The translations under genes were made by a program, and so were the position numbers. Under the pieces are notes generated by a model. That model was not told the DNA's origin and ran no database searches. It saw only the letters and a program-made list of their open reading frames with translations. Source: Acetobacteraceae bacterium (lineage in GTDB: Bacteria > Pseudomonadota > Alphaproteobacteria > Acetobacterales > Acetobacteraceae). Taken from it: 64,000 nucleotides of DNA. The stretch is taken from contig JARLIM010000003.1 in NCBI GenBank assembly GCA_031291725.1, positions 1-64,000 of the forward strand. The letters are read 5' to 3'. Positions 1 to 8,469 of the stretch are shown here, one piece after another (the stretch's first letter is position 1; each line of letters starts with the position of its first letter).

Positions 1-62
1 CCCCATCATGGCGCGCGCGCAGCGCAGCCATCCACCGCGATGCAGCCAACCCACACCACATC

Positions 63-158
63 CGTCATTGCGAGAAGCGCAGCGACGAAGCAACCCATCG
101 GCATGCCGTCTCGGGTTTCGATGGGTTGCTTCGCCGCCAATGGCGCCTCGCAATGACG
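63..158. repeat. Palindromic interspersed repeat, copy 1
   Basis: The ends CGTCATTGCGAG (63-74) and CTCGCAATGACG (147-158) are perfect 12-bp inverted repeats. Inside them CGAAGCAACCCATCG (86-100) pairs perfectly with CGATGGGTTGCTTCG (119-133). Transcribed RNA would fold into a long hairpin. Elements with CGTCATTGCGAG ends are common dispersed intergenic repeats in proteobacterial genomes. No protein is encoded. Confidence 0.85.
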
Positions 159-242
159 ACATAACAGCCGCCCATCCCCACCCCATCATGGCGCGCGCGC
201 AGCGCAGCCATCCACCGCGATGCAGCCAACCCACACCACATC

Positions 243-338
243 CGTCATTGCGAGAAGCGCAGCGACGAAGCAACCCATCGGCATGCCATCTCGGGTTTCG
301 ATGGGTCGCTTCCTCGCCAATGGCGCCTCGCAATGACG
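243..338. repeat. Palindromic interspersed repeat, copy 2 (decayed arm)
   Basis: This is the second copy, 180 bp after the first. The 12-bp ends are intact at 243-254 and 327-338. The inner right arm has changed to ATGGGTCGCTTCC, which breaks part of the inner stem. The decay is consistent with the duplication being followed by drift in one copy. Confidence 0.8.
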
Positions 339-467
339 ACATAACAGCCGCCAATCCCCGCAATGACGGGGTCGGCACAACAAAGTATTCGCCGCAAAAA
401 CAAACCCGCCCCTCTGCCAACGCAAAGGAGCGGGTCTGCCATCGATCCGTCAACCGAAAGCCAAGCC

Positions 468-1133
468 TCAATCGGCGGCGAGCGCCATCGTGCGGCGGTT
501 CATCATCCGGGTGACGTGGTCTTCCACCGCCACCGACACTTCCTCAGCCTGGTTCGCCATCACATGGTCGGCGTTGGCGAGGATGCGGTAATCAACCGTC
601 ACGTTCTTCTGGGTGTTGAGCTTATCGACCAGCTTGCGCACGGCGGGCTCAGGCACCAACTCGTCATTATCGCCATGCAGCAGCAGGCCGCCGCACGGGC
701 AAGGCGCGAGGAAGCCGAAATCGTAGTGATTGGCGGGCGGGGCCACGCTCACCCACCCCGAGATCTCCGGGCGACGCATCAGCAGCTGCATGCCGATGAA
801 CGCACCGAAAGAATAGCCGGCAATCCACAATCCACCCGAATTCGGGTTCACCGCCTGCATCCAATCCAGCGCCGCCGCCGCATCGCCGATTTCGCCGATG
901 CCGCCATCATAGCGGCCCTGGCTGCGACCGACGCCGCGAAAGTTGAAACGCATCACCGAAAAACCAAGCCGCTTAAACGCCTCGAACATCGTGTAAGTGA
1001 TTCGATTGTTCATCGTGCCCCCATGCATCGGGTGGGGGTGCAGGATGAGAGCCAATGGCGCGCCGCTCTCTTTGGAGTGGTGGTAGCGCCCTTCCAACCG
1101 GCCATCTGGGCCGGCAAACATGACTTCTGGCAT
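468..1133 (-). CDS. Alpha/beta hydrolase (COG2945-like)
   Basis: A 221-residue cytoplasmic alpha/beta-hydrolase. The start at 1133 (MPEVMFAGPDG) is preferred because a longer reading frame upstream adds 32 basic residues with no domain content. An early HPHPMHGGTMNN segment forms the oxyanion region, GYSFG holds the nucleophile serine in a GxSxG elbow, GDNDELVP supplies the acid, and ADHVM near the C-terminus supplies the histidine. The layout matches small serine hydrolases annotated as dienelactone hydrolase-like or COG2945. The substrate is unknown. It is a lone minus-strand gene between the repeat array and a 480-bp non-coding gap. Confidence 0.85.
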   Translation of the reverse strand: MPEVMFAGPDGRLEGRYHHSKESGAPLALILHPHPMHGGTMNNRITYTMFEAFKRLGFSVMRFNFRGVGRSQGRYDGGIGEIGDAAAALDWMQAVNPNSGGLWIAGYSFGAFIGMQLLMRRPEISGWVSVAPPANHYDFGFLAPCPCGGLLLHGDNDELVPEPAVRKLVDKLNTQKNVTVDYRILANADHVMANQAEEVSVAVEDHVTRMMNRRTMALAAD

Positions 1134-1613
1134 TGCGATCCGAAATCCGTTTCTTGTTGACCACGGCCAACGCGACCGCAGAAATGACCCTCGGGAACCA
1201 GAACGCAACATTCGCCCGCTCTGCGACACGAACCTTGCGTAAGCCCAGAAAATCCACCGGGCGGGGGCTGTTCGTGCGACCTTTCGACCCTCATTTGCAA
1301 GCAGAAACTATCTGGCTTGCATCCATTGCATAGCGATACCACCCATGCGATCCGCCTGCCTGTGCCACCGCAATCGTGACAAACCGCAGCCGTTGTTTTT
1401 GCACTGCACAAAAACGACAAACTGGCACATGTAAGTCAGGGATCAGCACGGCTCCGCCTGGGTTCACCTCACGATTGAAGGAGGGGTCTGGTGCAGAACA
1501 TCTGAAAGCTTATCTGTTTCACGCACCCCGCCCGATCCCATATCGTGAGATCGCGCCATCGGGGCCTGATGATGTTAACGCGGCGTAATAGCGTTTGATA
1601 ACGGAAATCTCAC
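1134..1613. other. Non-coding gap between divergent hydrolase and cysE
   Basis: About 480 bp without a credible gene; the short ORFs here lack domain content or ribosome sites. It must hold the promoters for the leftward hydrolase and the rightward cysE cluster. A small inverted repeat GTTTTT-N9-AAAAAC lies at 1395-1415. I could not identify a riboswitch, T-box or clear -35/-10 pair. Confidence 0.5.
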
Positions 1614-2279
1614 ATGGCGTTTGTTTTTCTGCGCGAGACCATCCAGGCCTACCGCGAGCGCGACCCGGCGGCACGCTCATCGTTGGAGGTTTTGCTCTGT
1701 TATCCCGGTCTGCACGCGCTGGTCTGGCATCGGGCGGCGCATGCGCTGTGGCGTCGCGGCTTCACCCTCCCCGCCCGCGTCTTCGCCCATCTCGGCCGCA
1801 TGCTGACGGGAATCGAAATCCATCCCGCCGCCAAAATCGGCAAGCGTCTGATCATCGATCACGGCATGGGCGTGGTGATCGGTGAGACGGCGGAGATTGG
1901 CGACGATGTCTATCTCTACCATCAGGTCACCCTCGGCGGCACCGCCTCGCATCGGGGCAAGCGGCACCCGACGATTGGCAACAACGTCATCGTCGGCGCC
2001 GGCGCCAAGATTCTCGGCGGTTTCACGGTGGGCGACAATGCCCGCGTGGGGGCCAATGCGGTCGTCGTGGCCGCGGTTGCCGCCAACACCACCGTGGTCG
2101 GCATTCCCGCCCGTCCGGTGGAGCGGCGCAACAGGCTCAGCCCGTGTTTCGACGCTTACGGCATGCCCACCGATGGCGATCTCGATCCGTTGCTGCGCGA
2201 TCTGGACACCATGCGCGCCGACATCGCCCGCTTCGAGGAACGGGTGGCGCGGATGGCGCGGATGCCGGTGGGCGAGTAA
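1614..2279 (+). CDS. cysE: Serine O-acetyltransferase
   Basis: CysE transfers acetyl from acetyl-CoA to serine, giving O-acetylserine, the precursor of cysteine. The protein is 221 residues, the short form lacking the long N-terminal helical domain of the E. coli enzyme. From about residue 60 it shows hexapeptide left-handed beta-helix repeats: [24 protein letters not shown] with the catalytic Asp-His pair, and YHQVTLGGT. The C-terminal tail [10 protein letters not shown] is typical of the acyl-CoA-binding end. It opens a plus-strand cluster with two cysteine desulfurases, so cysteine synthesis and sulfur release are encoded side by side. Confidence 0.93.
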   Translation: MAFVFLRETIQAYRERDPAARSSLEVLLCYPGLHALVWHRAAHALWRRGFTLPARVFAHLGRMLTGIEIHPAAKIGKRLIIDHGMGVVIGETAEIGDDVYLYHQVTLGGTASHRGKRHPTIGNNVIVGAGAKILGGFTVGDNARVGANAVVVAAVAANTTVVGIPARPVERRNRLSPCFDAYGMPTDGDLDPLLRDLDTMRADIARFEERVARMARMPVGE

Positions 2280-2288
2280 TCGACGCCG

Positions 2289-3359
2289 ATGATCTATCTC
2301 GACGCCAACGCCACCGACATCTTGCGCCCCGAAGCCCGCGCGGCGTTGCTCGACGCTGCCGATCTCGGCGGCAACGCCTCCTCCATCCACGCCGCCGGGC
2401 GCAGCGCACGCCGCGTGCTCGATCAGGCCCGCGCGGCCGTCAAAGCCCGTCTGAACGCGGGCGCGGCCGAGATCGTCTTCACCTCGGGCGGCACCGAGGC
2501 CGATGCGCTGGCCATTCACGCCCTGGGTCGCGGGCGCCGCGTGATCATCGGTGCCACCGAGCATGACGCCGTGCGGGCAGCGGCCAAGGGGGCTGAGATT
2601 CTCCCCGTCGATGGCAATGGCGTGGCCGACCTCGATGCCCTGCGCCGCCTGCTCGAAGGCCCGCCCGCCTTGGTCTGTCTGATGCTGGCCAACAACGAGA
2701 CCGGCACCCTCCAGCCGGTGGCGGCGGCAGCCCGGCTGTGCTGGGCGGCGGGGGCCTTCCTCTTTGTCGATGCCGCCCAGGTGCCGGGGCGGATGGCGGT
2801 CGATGTCTCCGCCATCGGTGCCCATGCGCTGGCCATCTCCGGCCACAAGCTCGGCGCGGTGCCGGGGGTGGGGGCGTTGCTGCTCGAACCCGGCATCGCC
2901 CCTTTGCCGCTGCTCGCCGGCGGCGGTCAGGAACGCGGCTGGCGTGGCGGCACCCATGCCCTGCCCGCCATCGCCGCCCTCGGTGCCGCCTGCACCGTGC
3001 CGCCCTCCAACCTCGCCCCGCTCAGGGATGCGCTGGAGGCTGGTTTGCCACCCGAGGCGGTGATCATCGCCCGCGATGTGCCCCGCCTGCCCAACACCGC
3101 CTGCCTCGCCCTGCCGGGGGTGTCGGCGCAGGTGCAGGTGATCAATCTCGACCTCGCCGGAATCGCCGTCTCCGCCGGCGCTGCGTGCAGTTCCGGCAAG
3201 GTCACCCGCTCGCATGTGCTCGATGCGATGGGCCTGACTGATCTCTCGCCTTGCGCCATCCGCGTCTCGCTGCCGTGGAATGCCACCGCTGCGGATGTCA
3301 GCGCGTTCCACTCCGCCTATCGCCAGATGGCGCGGCGGCTTTGCCACAGCGCCGCTTGA
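2289..3359 (+). CDS. Cysteine desulfurase, NifS/IscS-like (first paralogue)
   Basis: A PLP-dependent class V aminotransferase-fold enzyme of 356 residues that converts cysteine to alanine and an enzyme-bound persulfide. Visible landmarks are the N-terminal YLDANAT, TSGGTEADALAIH for phosphate binding, ATEHDA, the NNETG motif, FVDAAQ, the PLP lysine in SGHKLGA, and the catalytic cysteine in SAGAACSSGK. All key residues are present, so it should be active. It starts 9 bp after cysE and ends 17 bp before a second desulfurase. It is shorter and more divergent than that neighbour, so it may serve a different acceptor. Confidence 0.9.
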   Translation: MIYLDANATDILRPEARAALLDAADLGGNASSIHAAGRSARRVLDQARAAVKARLNAGAAEIVFTSGGTEADALAIHALGRGRRVIIGATEHDAVRAAAKGAEILPVDGNGVADLDALRRLLEGPPALVCLMLANNETGTLQPVAAAARLCWAAGAFLFVDAAQVPGRMAVDVSAIGAHALAISGHKLGAVPGVGALLLEPGIAPLPLLAGGGQERGWRGGTHALPAIAALGAACTVPPSNLAPLRDALEAGLPPEAVIIARDVPRLPNTACLALPGVSAQVQVINLDLAGIAVSAGAACSSGKVTRSHVLDAMGLTDLSPCAIRVSLPWNATAADVSAFHSAYRQMARRLCHSAA

Positions 3360-3376
3360 TCCCCATATTGCAGCCC

Positions 3377-4546
3377 ATGACGCCGAACCGCCCGATTTTC
3401 CTCGACAATCAGTCCACCACACCGCTCGACCCGCGCGTGTGGGCGGCGATGGTGCCGTGGTTCACCGGCAATTTCGCCAACCCGCATTCCGTCGAACACG
3501 CCATGGGCCGCGATGCCGAGGCCGCCGTGGAGTGCGCACGCGCCGAGATCGCCGCCCTCATCGGGGCTGAGGCGCGTGAAATCGTGCTCACCTCCGGGGC
3601 CACCGAGAGCAACAACCTCGCCATCAAGGGCGCTGCCCGCCACGCAATACGGGTGGGCGAGCCGCGCCGGCGGGTGATCACGCTGGCCACCGAGCACAAA
3701 TGCGTCCTCGAATCGGTGCGCGATCTGGCCGCAGACGGCTTCGAGCCTGTCATCCTGCCCGTCCAGTCCAGCGGCCTGCTCGACCTTGCTTGCCTCGCCG
3801 ACGCCCTCGCCACGCCCACGCTGCTGGTCAGTGTGATGGGCGTGAACAACGAAACCGGCATCATCCAGGACATTCCCGCCATCGCCGCCCTGGTGAAGCA
3901 GGCAGGTGCGTTGATGCATTGCGACGCAGCCCAGGCGGTGGGGAAAATTCCGCTCGATGTCGCCTGCGGCGTCGATCTGATGTCGCTGACCGCCCACAAA
4001 ATCTACGGCCCGAAAGGTGTGGGCGCGCTCTATGTCCGCCGCCGTCCGCGCGCGCGCATCGCGCCGTTGTTCTCCGGCGGCAATCAGGAACGCGGCCTGC
4101 GCTCCGGCACGCTCGCCCCGCCCTTGGTGGCAGGCTTCGGCATCGCCGCCCGCCTCGCCGCCACCGAGCGCGAGGCCGACGCCCAGCGGATCGGCGCATT
4201 GCGCGCAGCCCTCTGGCAGCATTTGCTCACCGCCCTGCCCGGCCTTGTGCTGAACGGCGATCAGGCGCACCGAATCGCTGGCAATCTCAACCTCTGCTTC
4301 CCCACCGGCGCGGCGCAGCAGATGATGCGCCTCTGCCCGGATCTGTGCGTCTCCACCGGCTCCGCCTGTTCATCGGCCGACATCGAGCCGTCTTATGTGC
4401 TGCGTGCGATGGGGCTCAGCGATGCGCAGGCGTTGCGCAGCTTGCGTATCGGCATCGGACGCTTTACCAGCCGCGCCGATATCGATTTCGCCGCGCGTGC
4501 CCTGATTGTCGCGCATTCCCGCACACTCTCACCACTCCAGGCCTGA
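3377..4546 (+). CDS. Cysteine desulfurase, IscS-like (second paralogue)
   Basis: A 389-residue PLP enzyme, nearer to classic IscS. The start at 3377 (MTPNRPIFLDNQSTT) is chosen over an upstream extension that would overlap the previous gene. Motifs are FLDNQSTTPLD, TSGATESNNLAIKG, TEHKCVLE, NNETGIIQ, CDAAQAVGK, the PLP lysine in TAHKIYGPKG, and the catalytic loop STGSACSSADIEPS. It probably hands persulfide sulfur to the MnmA encoded downstream and to Fe-S assembly. No iscU, hscA, hscB or iscR is linked, as is usual in bacteria that assemble Fe-S clusters with SUF. The ferredoxin gene begins 3 bp after its stop. Confidence 0.92.
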   Translation: MTPNRPIFLDNQSTTPLDPRVWAAMVPWFTGNFANPHSVEHAMGRDAEAAVECARAEIAALIGAEAREIVLTSGATESNNLAIKGAARHAIRVGEPRRRVITLATEHKCVLESVRDLAADGFEPVILPVQSSGLLDLACLADALATPTLLVSVMGVNNETGIIQDIPAIAALVKQAGALMHCDAAQAVGKIPLDVACGVDLMSLTAHKIYGPKGVGALYVRRRPRARIAPLFSGGNQERGLRSGTLAPPLVAGFGIAARLAATEREADAQRIGALRAALWQHLLTALPGLVLNGDQAHRIAGNLNLCFPTGAAQQMMRLCPDLCVSTGSACSSADIEPSYVLRAMGLSDAQALRSLRIGIGRFTSRADIDFAARALIVAHSRTLSPLQA

Positions 4547-4549
4547 CCC

Positions 4550-4882
4550 ATGCCCAAAATGACCTTCATCGAACGCGACGGCACTCATCGGGAAGTCGAT
4601 GCTCCCATCGGCCTGTCGGTGCTCGAAGTGGCGCACAAGCATGGGGTGGATATTGAGGGCGCCTGCGAAGGCTCGCTGGCCTGCTCCACCTGTCACGTCA
4701 TCGTCGATGCCAGCTGGATCGACCGTCTGGTGGAGCCGACCGAGGATGAGGAAGACATGCTCGACCTCGCCTTCGGCCTGGAGAAAACCTCGCGTCTTGG
4801 CTGCCAGATCGTGATGTCAGACGCATTGGACGGGCTGATCGTCAAGCTGCCCGCCGCCGCGCGCAATGCCTCCCAGGGATAA
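4550..4882 (+). CDS. fdx: 2Fe-2S ferredoxin, adrenodoxin type
   Basis: A 110-residue [2Fe-2S] electron carrier. The cluster ligands are visible in [11 protein letters not shown] (C-x5-C-x2-C) with a fourth cysteine in RLGCQIVM near residue 90. The acidic stretch [13 protein letters not shown] is the usual partner-binding surface of adrenodoxin-like ferredoxins, which donate electrons during Fe-S cluster assembly. Its position directly after the IscS-like gene fits that role. Its last 17 bp overlap the start of mnmA, so the two are translated from one message. Confidence 0.93.
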   Translation: MPKMTFIERDGTHREVDAPIGLSVLEVAHKHGVDIEGACEGSLACSTCHVIVDASWIDRLVEPTEDEEDMLDLAFGLEKTSRLGCQIVMSDALDGLIVKLPAAARNASQG

Positions 4883-5960
4883 CACCCCCCGCCGAATCGT
4901 GGTGGCGATGTCGGGCGGGGTGGATAGCTCCGTCACGGCGGCATTGCTGCACGAACAGGGGCACGAGGTCATCGGCGTCACGCTGCAACTCTACGACCAC
5001 GGTGCCGCAATCGGGCGCAAGGGGGCGTGCTGTGCCGGTGAAGACATTCACGACGCCCGCCGCGTCGCCGACCGCATCGGCATTGCGCATTACGTCATCG
5101 ATGCCGAGCAGCGTTTCCGCGCGGCGGTGATCCAGCCCTTCGCCGATTCCTACGCCGCAGGCCAAACGCCGGTGCCGTGCATCACCTGCAATCAGACCGT
5201 CAAATTCACCGATCTGATCCAACTCGCCGCCGATCTCGGGGCCGACGCCCTGGCCACCGGCCATTACGTGCAGCGATTCGACGGCCCGGAAGGCGCTGAG
5301 CTGCATCGCGCCGTCGATCCCAGCCGCGACCAAAGCTGGTTCATGTTCGCCACCACCAAGGCGCAGCTCGAACGCTGCCTGTTCCCGCTGGGCGGCTACA
5401 CCAGCAAGGATCAGGTGCGTGCCGAGGCCGAGCGTCTCGGGCTTGTGGTGGCCAAGAAGCCCGACAGTCAGGATATCTGCTTCGTCCCGGCCGGCAGCTA
5501 TGCCGATGTGGTGGCGAAATTCCGCCCCGATGCGCTGGAGCCGGGCGAGATCGTCGATCGTGCCGGCGTGGTGCTCGGGCGGCATGAGGGCATTGCGCGC
5601 TACACCATCGGTCAGGCCAAGCGGCTCGGTGCCGCGCAATCGGGCGAGACGCGGCGCGTGGTGATCGGACTCGATCCGCTGACCAGGCGCGTGGTGGTGG
5701 ACACCGCGCCGCCCGATTCGGCGACGATCCGTCTGCGCGACGTCAACTGGCTCACCGCGCCGCGTGATCTGGCCTGCGCGGTCAAATTGCGCTCGGGCGA
5801 AGAGCCGCGTCCGGCACGGATTTTCCTGGAAAACGGCGGCGTTCGCGTCGAACTCGATGCGCCCACCCGCGCGGCTGCCGGGCAGGCTTGCGTCTTCTAT
5901 GACGCAGCGAGGGTGCTGGGTGGCGGATTCATTGCGGCTGCCCCGCAAGACAGCAATTGA
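4866..5960 (+). CDS. mnmA: tRNA 2-thiouridylase MnmA
   Basis: MnmA adds sulfur to U34 of Glu, Gln and Lys tRNAs using ATP and persulfide sulfur from a desulfurase. The 364-residue protein has the PP-loop ATP site MSGGVDSS near residue 15. The catalytic cysteines lie in PCITCNQ and DICFVP, and the C-terminal beta-barrel follows, with IGQAKRLG and the [12 protein letters not shown] region. Length and motif order are normal. It is the last gene of the cysE-desulfurase-fdx cluster, so sulfur donor and acceptor enzymes are co-encoded. Confidence 0.96.
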   Translation: MPPRDNTPRRIVVAMSGGVDSSVTAALLHEQGHEVIGVTLQLYDHGAAIGRKGACCAGEDIHDARRVADRIGIAHYVIDAEQRFRAAVIQPFADSYAAGQTPVPCITCNQTVKFTDLIQLAADLGADALATGHYVQRFDGPEGAELHRAVDPSRDQSWFMFATTKAQLERCLFPLGGYTSKDQVRAEAERLGLVVAKKPDSQDICFVPAGSYADVVAKFRPDALEPGEIVDRAGVVLGRHEGIARYTIGQAKRLGAAQSGETRRVVIGLDPLTRRVVVDTAPPDSATIRLRDVNWLTAPRDLACAVKLRSGEEPRPARIFLENGGVRVELDAPTRAAAGQACVFYDAARVLGGGFIAAAPQDSN

Positions 5961-5985
5961 CGTGCCCGCGTGAGGCTCGTATCTA
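5957..5985 (+). promoter_or_regulatory. Sigma70-type promoter for tRNA-Met
   Basis: TTGACG (5957-5962) and TATCTA (5980-5985) are separated by 17 bp. The -35 box overlaps the mnmA stop codon. The -10 box lies about 50 bp upstream of the mature tRNA end, leaving room for a 5' leader. Confidence 0.6.
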
Positions 5986-6037
5986 GCGCGCCTCGCTGCG
6001 GAGAGACGGGTTCTCCCCCTCCCCGCGTCGGAAGGAT

Positions 6038-6112
6038 GGCGGTGTAGCTCAGCGGTAGAGCAGGGGAATCATAATCCCTTGGTCGGTGGTTCAAATCCGC
6101 CCACCGCTACCA
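6038..6112 (+). tRNA. tRNA-Met (CAT anticodon, elongator type)
   Basis: A 75-nt cloverleaf: acceptor GGCGGTG pairs with CACCGCT, the D arm is GCTC...GAGC, the anticodon stem GGGGA/TCCCT carries the loop ATCATAA, the T arm is GGTGG/CCGCC, and CCA is encoded at 6110-6112. The first acceptor pair is G-U. The anticodon CAT could be elongator Met, initiator Met or lysidine-modified Ile. The paired acceptor end argues against initiator, and the AATCATAAT context resembles elongator tRNA-Met more than tRNA-Ile2. Confidence 0.93.
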
Positions 6113-6148
6113 TCCTGATCCGGCTTTCTCCGCGACATGAGGTCCGGC

Positions 6149-7198
6149 ATGCGCATTCTCCACGTCATCGCCGGGGCTGAAATCGGCGGTGCGGAGACGT
6201 TTGCCGTCGATGCCATCACCGCCCTGGCCGAGCGCGGCGTGGCACAGCATGTCATCTGCCGTCCCTTTCCACTGCCAATGCAACGCTATGCCGCCGCCGG
6301 AATCGGCACCACCACACTGCGCTTCGCCGCCTGGGATCATCTGCTGCATGCGGGCATCGTGGCGCGAGAGGCCAGGCGGTTCGGGGCGGATCTGGTGCAG
6401 GCCTGGATGTCGCGCGCGGGCAGCTTCATCCCAGCCCACCTGCCCTGCCCGGCGATTGGCTGGTTCGGCGACTACTACAAGCTCAAATATTTCGCCCATT
6501 GCGACGCCTTCTTCGGCGTCACCCCCGATATCGCGGCCTCCATCGTGCAACGCGGCATGCCGGCCGCGCGGGTGTTCACCACCAACACCTTCGGCACCAT
6601 GCCCGACACGCCGCCGGTCAGTCGGGCCAGCCTGAACACACCCGCCGATGCCATCGTCGCCCTGGTGTTGTCGCGCATGCATCGGGTCAAGGGCATCGAT
6701 ACGCTGCTGGAGGCCGCCGCCCGCGTGCCCGGCCTGTTCGTCTGGCTGGCCGGTGATGGGCCGGAATTGGAGACCTATCGCGCCCTCGCCACCGCACTTG
6801 GCCTCGCCGGGCGCGTGCGCTTCCTGGGCTGGCGCAACGATCGCAAATCGCTGCTGCAAGCGGCCGATATCTGCGTCTTGCCGAGTCGCTACGAACCCTT
6901 CGGCACCGTCATCGTCGAGGCCTGGGCGGCGGGCCGACCATTGGTGGCAACATCGGCCGATGGCGCGCGGCAATATGTCCGCCATGATCAGGATGGGCTG
7001 TTGTCTCCGATTGAGGATGTGCCCGCTCTGGCTGCCAATCTGGCGCGATTGCTGGCCGAACCCGCCCTCGGCCCGCGTCTGGCCGCCGCCGGTTCGGCGC
7101 GATATGCCGCCGATTTCACCCGCGAGATCGTCATCGACCGGCTGATTGAAACCTATCGTCACGTCCTGGCGCTGGGCAAGCGCCCGCGTGCGGGTTAG
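6149..7198 (+). CDS. GT4-family glycosyltransferase
   Basis: A 349-residue GT-B-fold retaining glycosyltransferase, probably acting on LPS or another envelope glycan at the inner face of the membrane. The N-terminus MRILHVIAGAEIGGAE has the Gly-rich loop of group 1 enzymes. The second domain has SRMHRVKGIDTLLEA, LAGDGPELE and the donor-binding E-x7-E segment EPFGTVIVEAWAAG. An ATG at 6137 in frame is possible, but 6149 is preferred because GAGGT lies just upstream of it. It is followed 9 bp later by lptF, which supports a role in LPS. The sugar donor cannot be read from sequence. Confidence 0.85.
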   Translation: MRILHVIAGAEIGGAETFAVDAITALAERGVAQHVICRPFPLPMQRYAAAGIGTTTLRFAAWDHLLHAGIVAREARRFGADLVQAWMSRAGSFIPAHLPCPAIGWFGDYYKLKYFAHCDAFFGVTPDIAASIVQRGMPAARVFTTNTFGTMPDTPPVSRASLNTPADAIVALVLSRMHRVKGIDTLLEAAARVPGLFVWLAGDGPELETYRALATALGLAGRVRFLGWRNDRKSLLQAADICVLPSRYEPFGTVIVEAWAAGRPLVATSADGARQYVRHDQDGLLSPIEDVPALAANLARLLAEPALGPRLAAAGSARYAADFTREIVIDRLIETYRHVLALGKRPRAG

Positions 7199-7207
7199 GG
7201 TCCTGGC

Positions 7208-8356
7208 ATGAAACCCTCCCGGATCTCCGGCATCGACCGTTACATCTTCCGCCAATTGGTCTTCGCGCTGCTCGCCGTCACCACCGGCCTGCTGGCGCTG
7301 ATCTGGCTCACCCAATCGCTGCGCTTTGTCGATACCGTGGTCAATCGCGGCTTGTCGGTGGGGGTGTTCCTGAAGCTGACCGGCCTGCTGATCCCGAATT
7401 TTGTCGAGGTGATTCTGCCGATCACCTGCTTTGTGGTGGTGCAATTCGTCTATCAGCGCCTGTCGAGCGACCGCGAATTGACCGTCATGCGCGCTGCCGG
7501 ATTGTCGCAGGTAGCCCTCGCCCGCCCGGCCATCGCCTTGGCCACACTGTGTGCGATCATCGGCTTCATGCTCAGCCTGTGGCTGGTGCCCGCCAGTTTC
7601 AGCGGCTTTCGGCAATATCAGTTCGAAATCCGCAACCGCCTCGCCGCCTTCATGTTGCAGGAGGGCGTGTTCAACTCGGTCTCGGACAGCCTGACGATCT
7701 TCGTGCGCGCCCGCGACCCGGACGGCACCTTGCACGGCATTCTGATCGACGATGCGCGCCAGCCCAACAGCCACGCCACCACGGTTGCCGAAATCGGCAA
7801 GCTCGTCGGGCTCGATGGCGCACCGCGCGTGCTGCTGATCAACGGCAACCGGCAGGAGCTCGATCCGAAAACCGGGCGGCTGAACGTGCTCAGCTTCAGC
7901 GAAAACACCATCGACCTGTCGCAGCACGATGCCACCGCCGAATTGCGCTTTCGCGACGTGGGCGAGCTTTCGATGAGCGAATTGCTCTCCCCCTCGCCGG
8001 ATGTGGCGGCTCTGGGCCGACAGACGGAGCGGATTCGGGTGGAATTGAACCGCCGCTTCACGGGCCCGTTGACCACGTTCTCCTTCGTCGCCATCGCCTT
8101 GTTTGCAACACTCACCGGCCGCTTCCAACGCCACGGCGGGGTGATCCGTCCGGTGCTGGCGGTGCTGGCCGTGGTGGTGCTGCTGGCGGTTGGTCTGGCG
8201 CTGACCAATCTGGCCGTGCGCTCGCCGGCGATGATCCCGCTGCTCTGGGTTCATGCGCTGTTGCCCGGCATAATCGCCTTGGGGTGGATGCTGGCGCCGG
8301 ATTTCGCACACGCAACATATGCAACCGGCCTCGCTGCGGCAGCGGAGCGCGGCTAA
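7208..8356 (+). CDS. lptF: LPS export ABC transporter permease LptF
   Basis: LptF is one of the two permeases of the LptB2FG complex that extracts LPS from the inner membrane. The 382-residue protein has the YjgP/YjgQ plan. An N-terminal cytoplasmic helix (GIDRYIFRQL) is followed by three membrane segments in the first 125 residues. A periplasmic beta-jellyroll domain covers about 130-270, and three more membrane segments lie near the C-terminus. The coupling region reads SSDRELTVMRAAGLS. lptG usually follows directly, but here the next gene is an unrelated efflux adaptor. Confidence 0.9.
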   Translation: MKPSRISGIDRYIFRQLVFALLAVTTGLLALIWLTQSLRFVDTVVNRGLSVGVFLKLTGLLIPNFVEVILPITCFVVVQFVYQRLSSDRELTVMRAAGLSQVALARPAIALATLCAIIGFMLSLWLVPASFSGFRQYQFEIRNRLAAFMLQEGVFNSVSDSLTIFVRARDPDGTLHGILIDDARQPNSHATTVAEIGKLVGLDGAPRVLLINGNRQELDPKTGRLNVLSFSENTIDLSQHDATAELRFRDVGELSMSELLSPSPDVAALGRQTERIRVELNRRFTGPLTTFSFVAIALFATLTGRFQRHGGVIRPVLAVLAVVVLLAVGLALTNLAVRSPAMIPLLWVHALLPGIIALGWMLAPDFAHATYATGLAAAAERG

Positions 8357-8469
8357 ACCCTATTGAAAAAAAGCGTTACCGCCGGTTTCTGCCTCTTGCA
8401 TCCTGGCCGCGTTGCCGTTCTTGTTGAAGCGGGAATATGCGCGTCGGCGCAGGGTGGGATGTGTCATAA

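Larger units (their letters stand above)
1..360. repeat. 180-bp direct tandem duplication of intergenic repeats
   Basis: Bases 1-180 are repeated almost exactly at 181-360; both copies begin CCCCATCATGGCGCG. Each unit contains two modules. The first (about 3-50 and 183-230) recurs in inverted form near 54479-54522. The second is a long palindrome (63-158 and 243-338) whose relative sits at 55941-56040. The copies differ at only a few positions, most of them in the right half of the second palindrome. Bases 361-467 after the array hold a stray CAATGACG remnant and no gene. The ORFs that run through the array are by-products of the repetition. Confidence 0.9.

Noticed and set aside
1-360. CRISPR array
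   Set aside because: There are only two units of 180 bp with no spacer pattern, and no cas genes are near.
8-514. 168-codon frame through the tandem duplication
   Set aside because: The protein simply repeats a 60-residue translation of the intergenic repeat, so it is not a gene.
1376-1588. Small plus-strand ORF upstream of cysE
   Set aside because: There is no ribosome site or conserved motif; it is more likely leader or non-coding DNA.
6038-6112. tRNA-Ile2 (lysidine-modified CAT anticodon) or initiator tRNA
   Set aside because: The anticodon stem context AATCATAAT matches elongator tRNA-Met better. The first acceptor pair is G-U and not the mismatch of initiators.
6107-8311. A 734-codon minus-strand open frame
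   Set aside because: It is antisense to the glycosyltransferase and lptF genes and has low-complexity composition with no domain.
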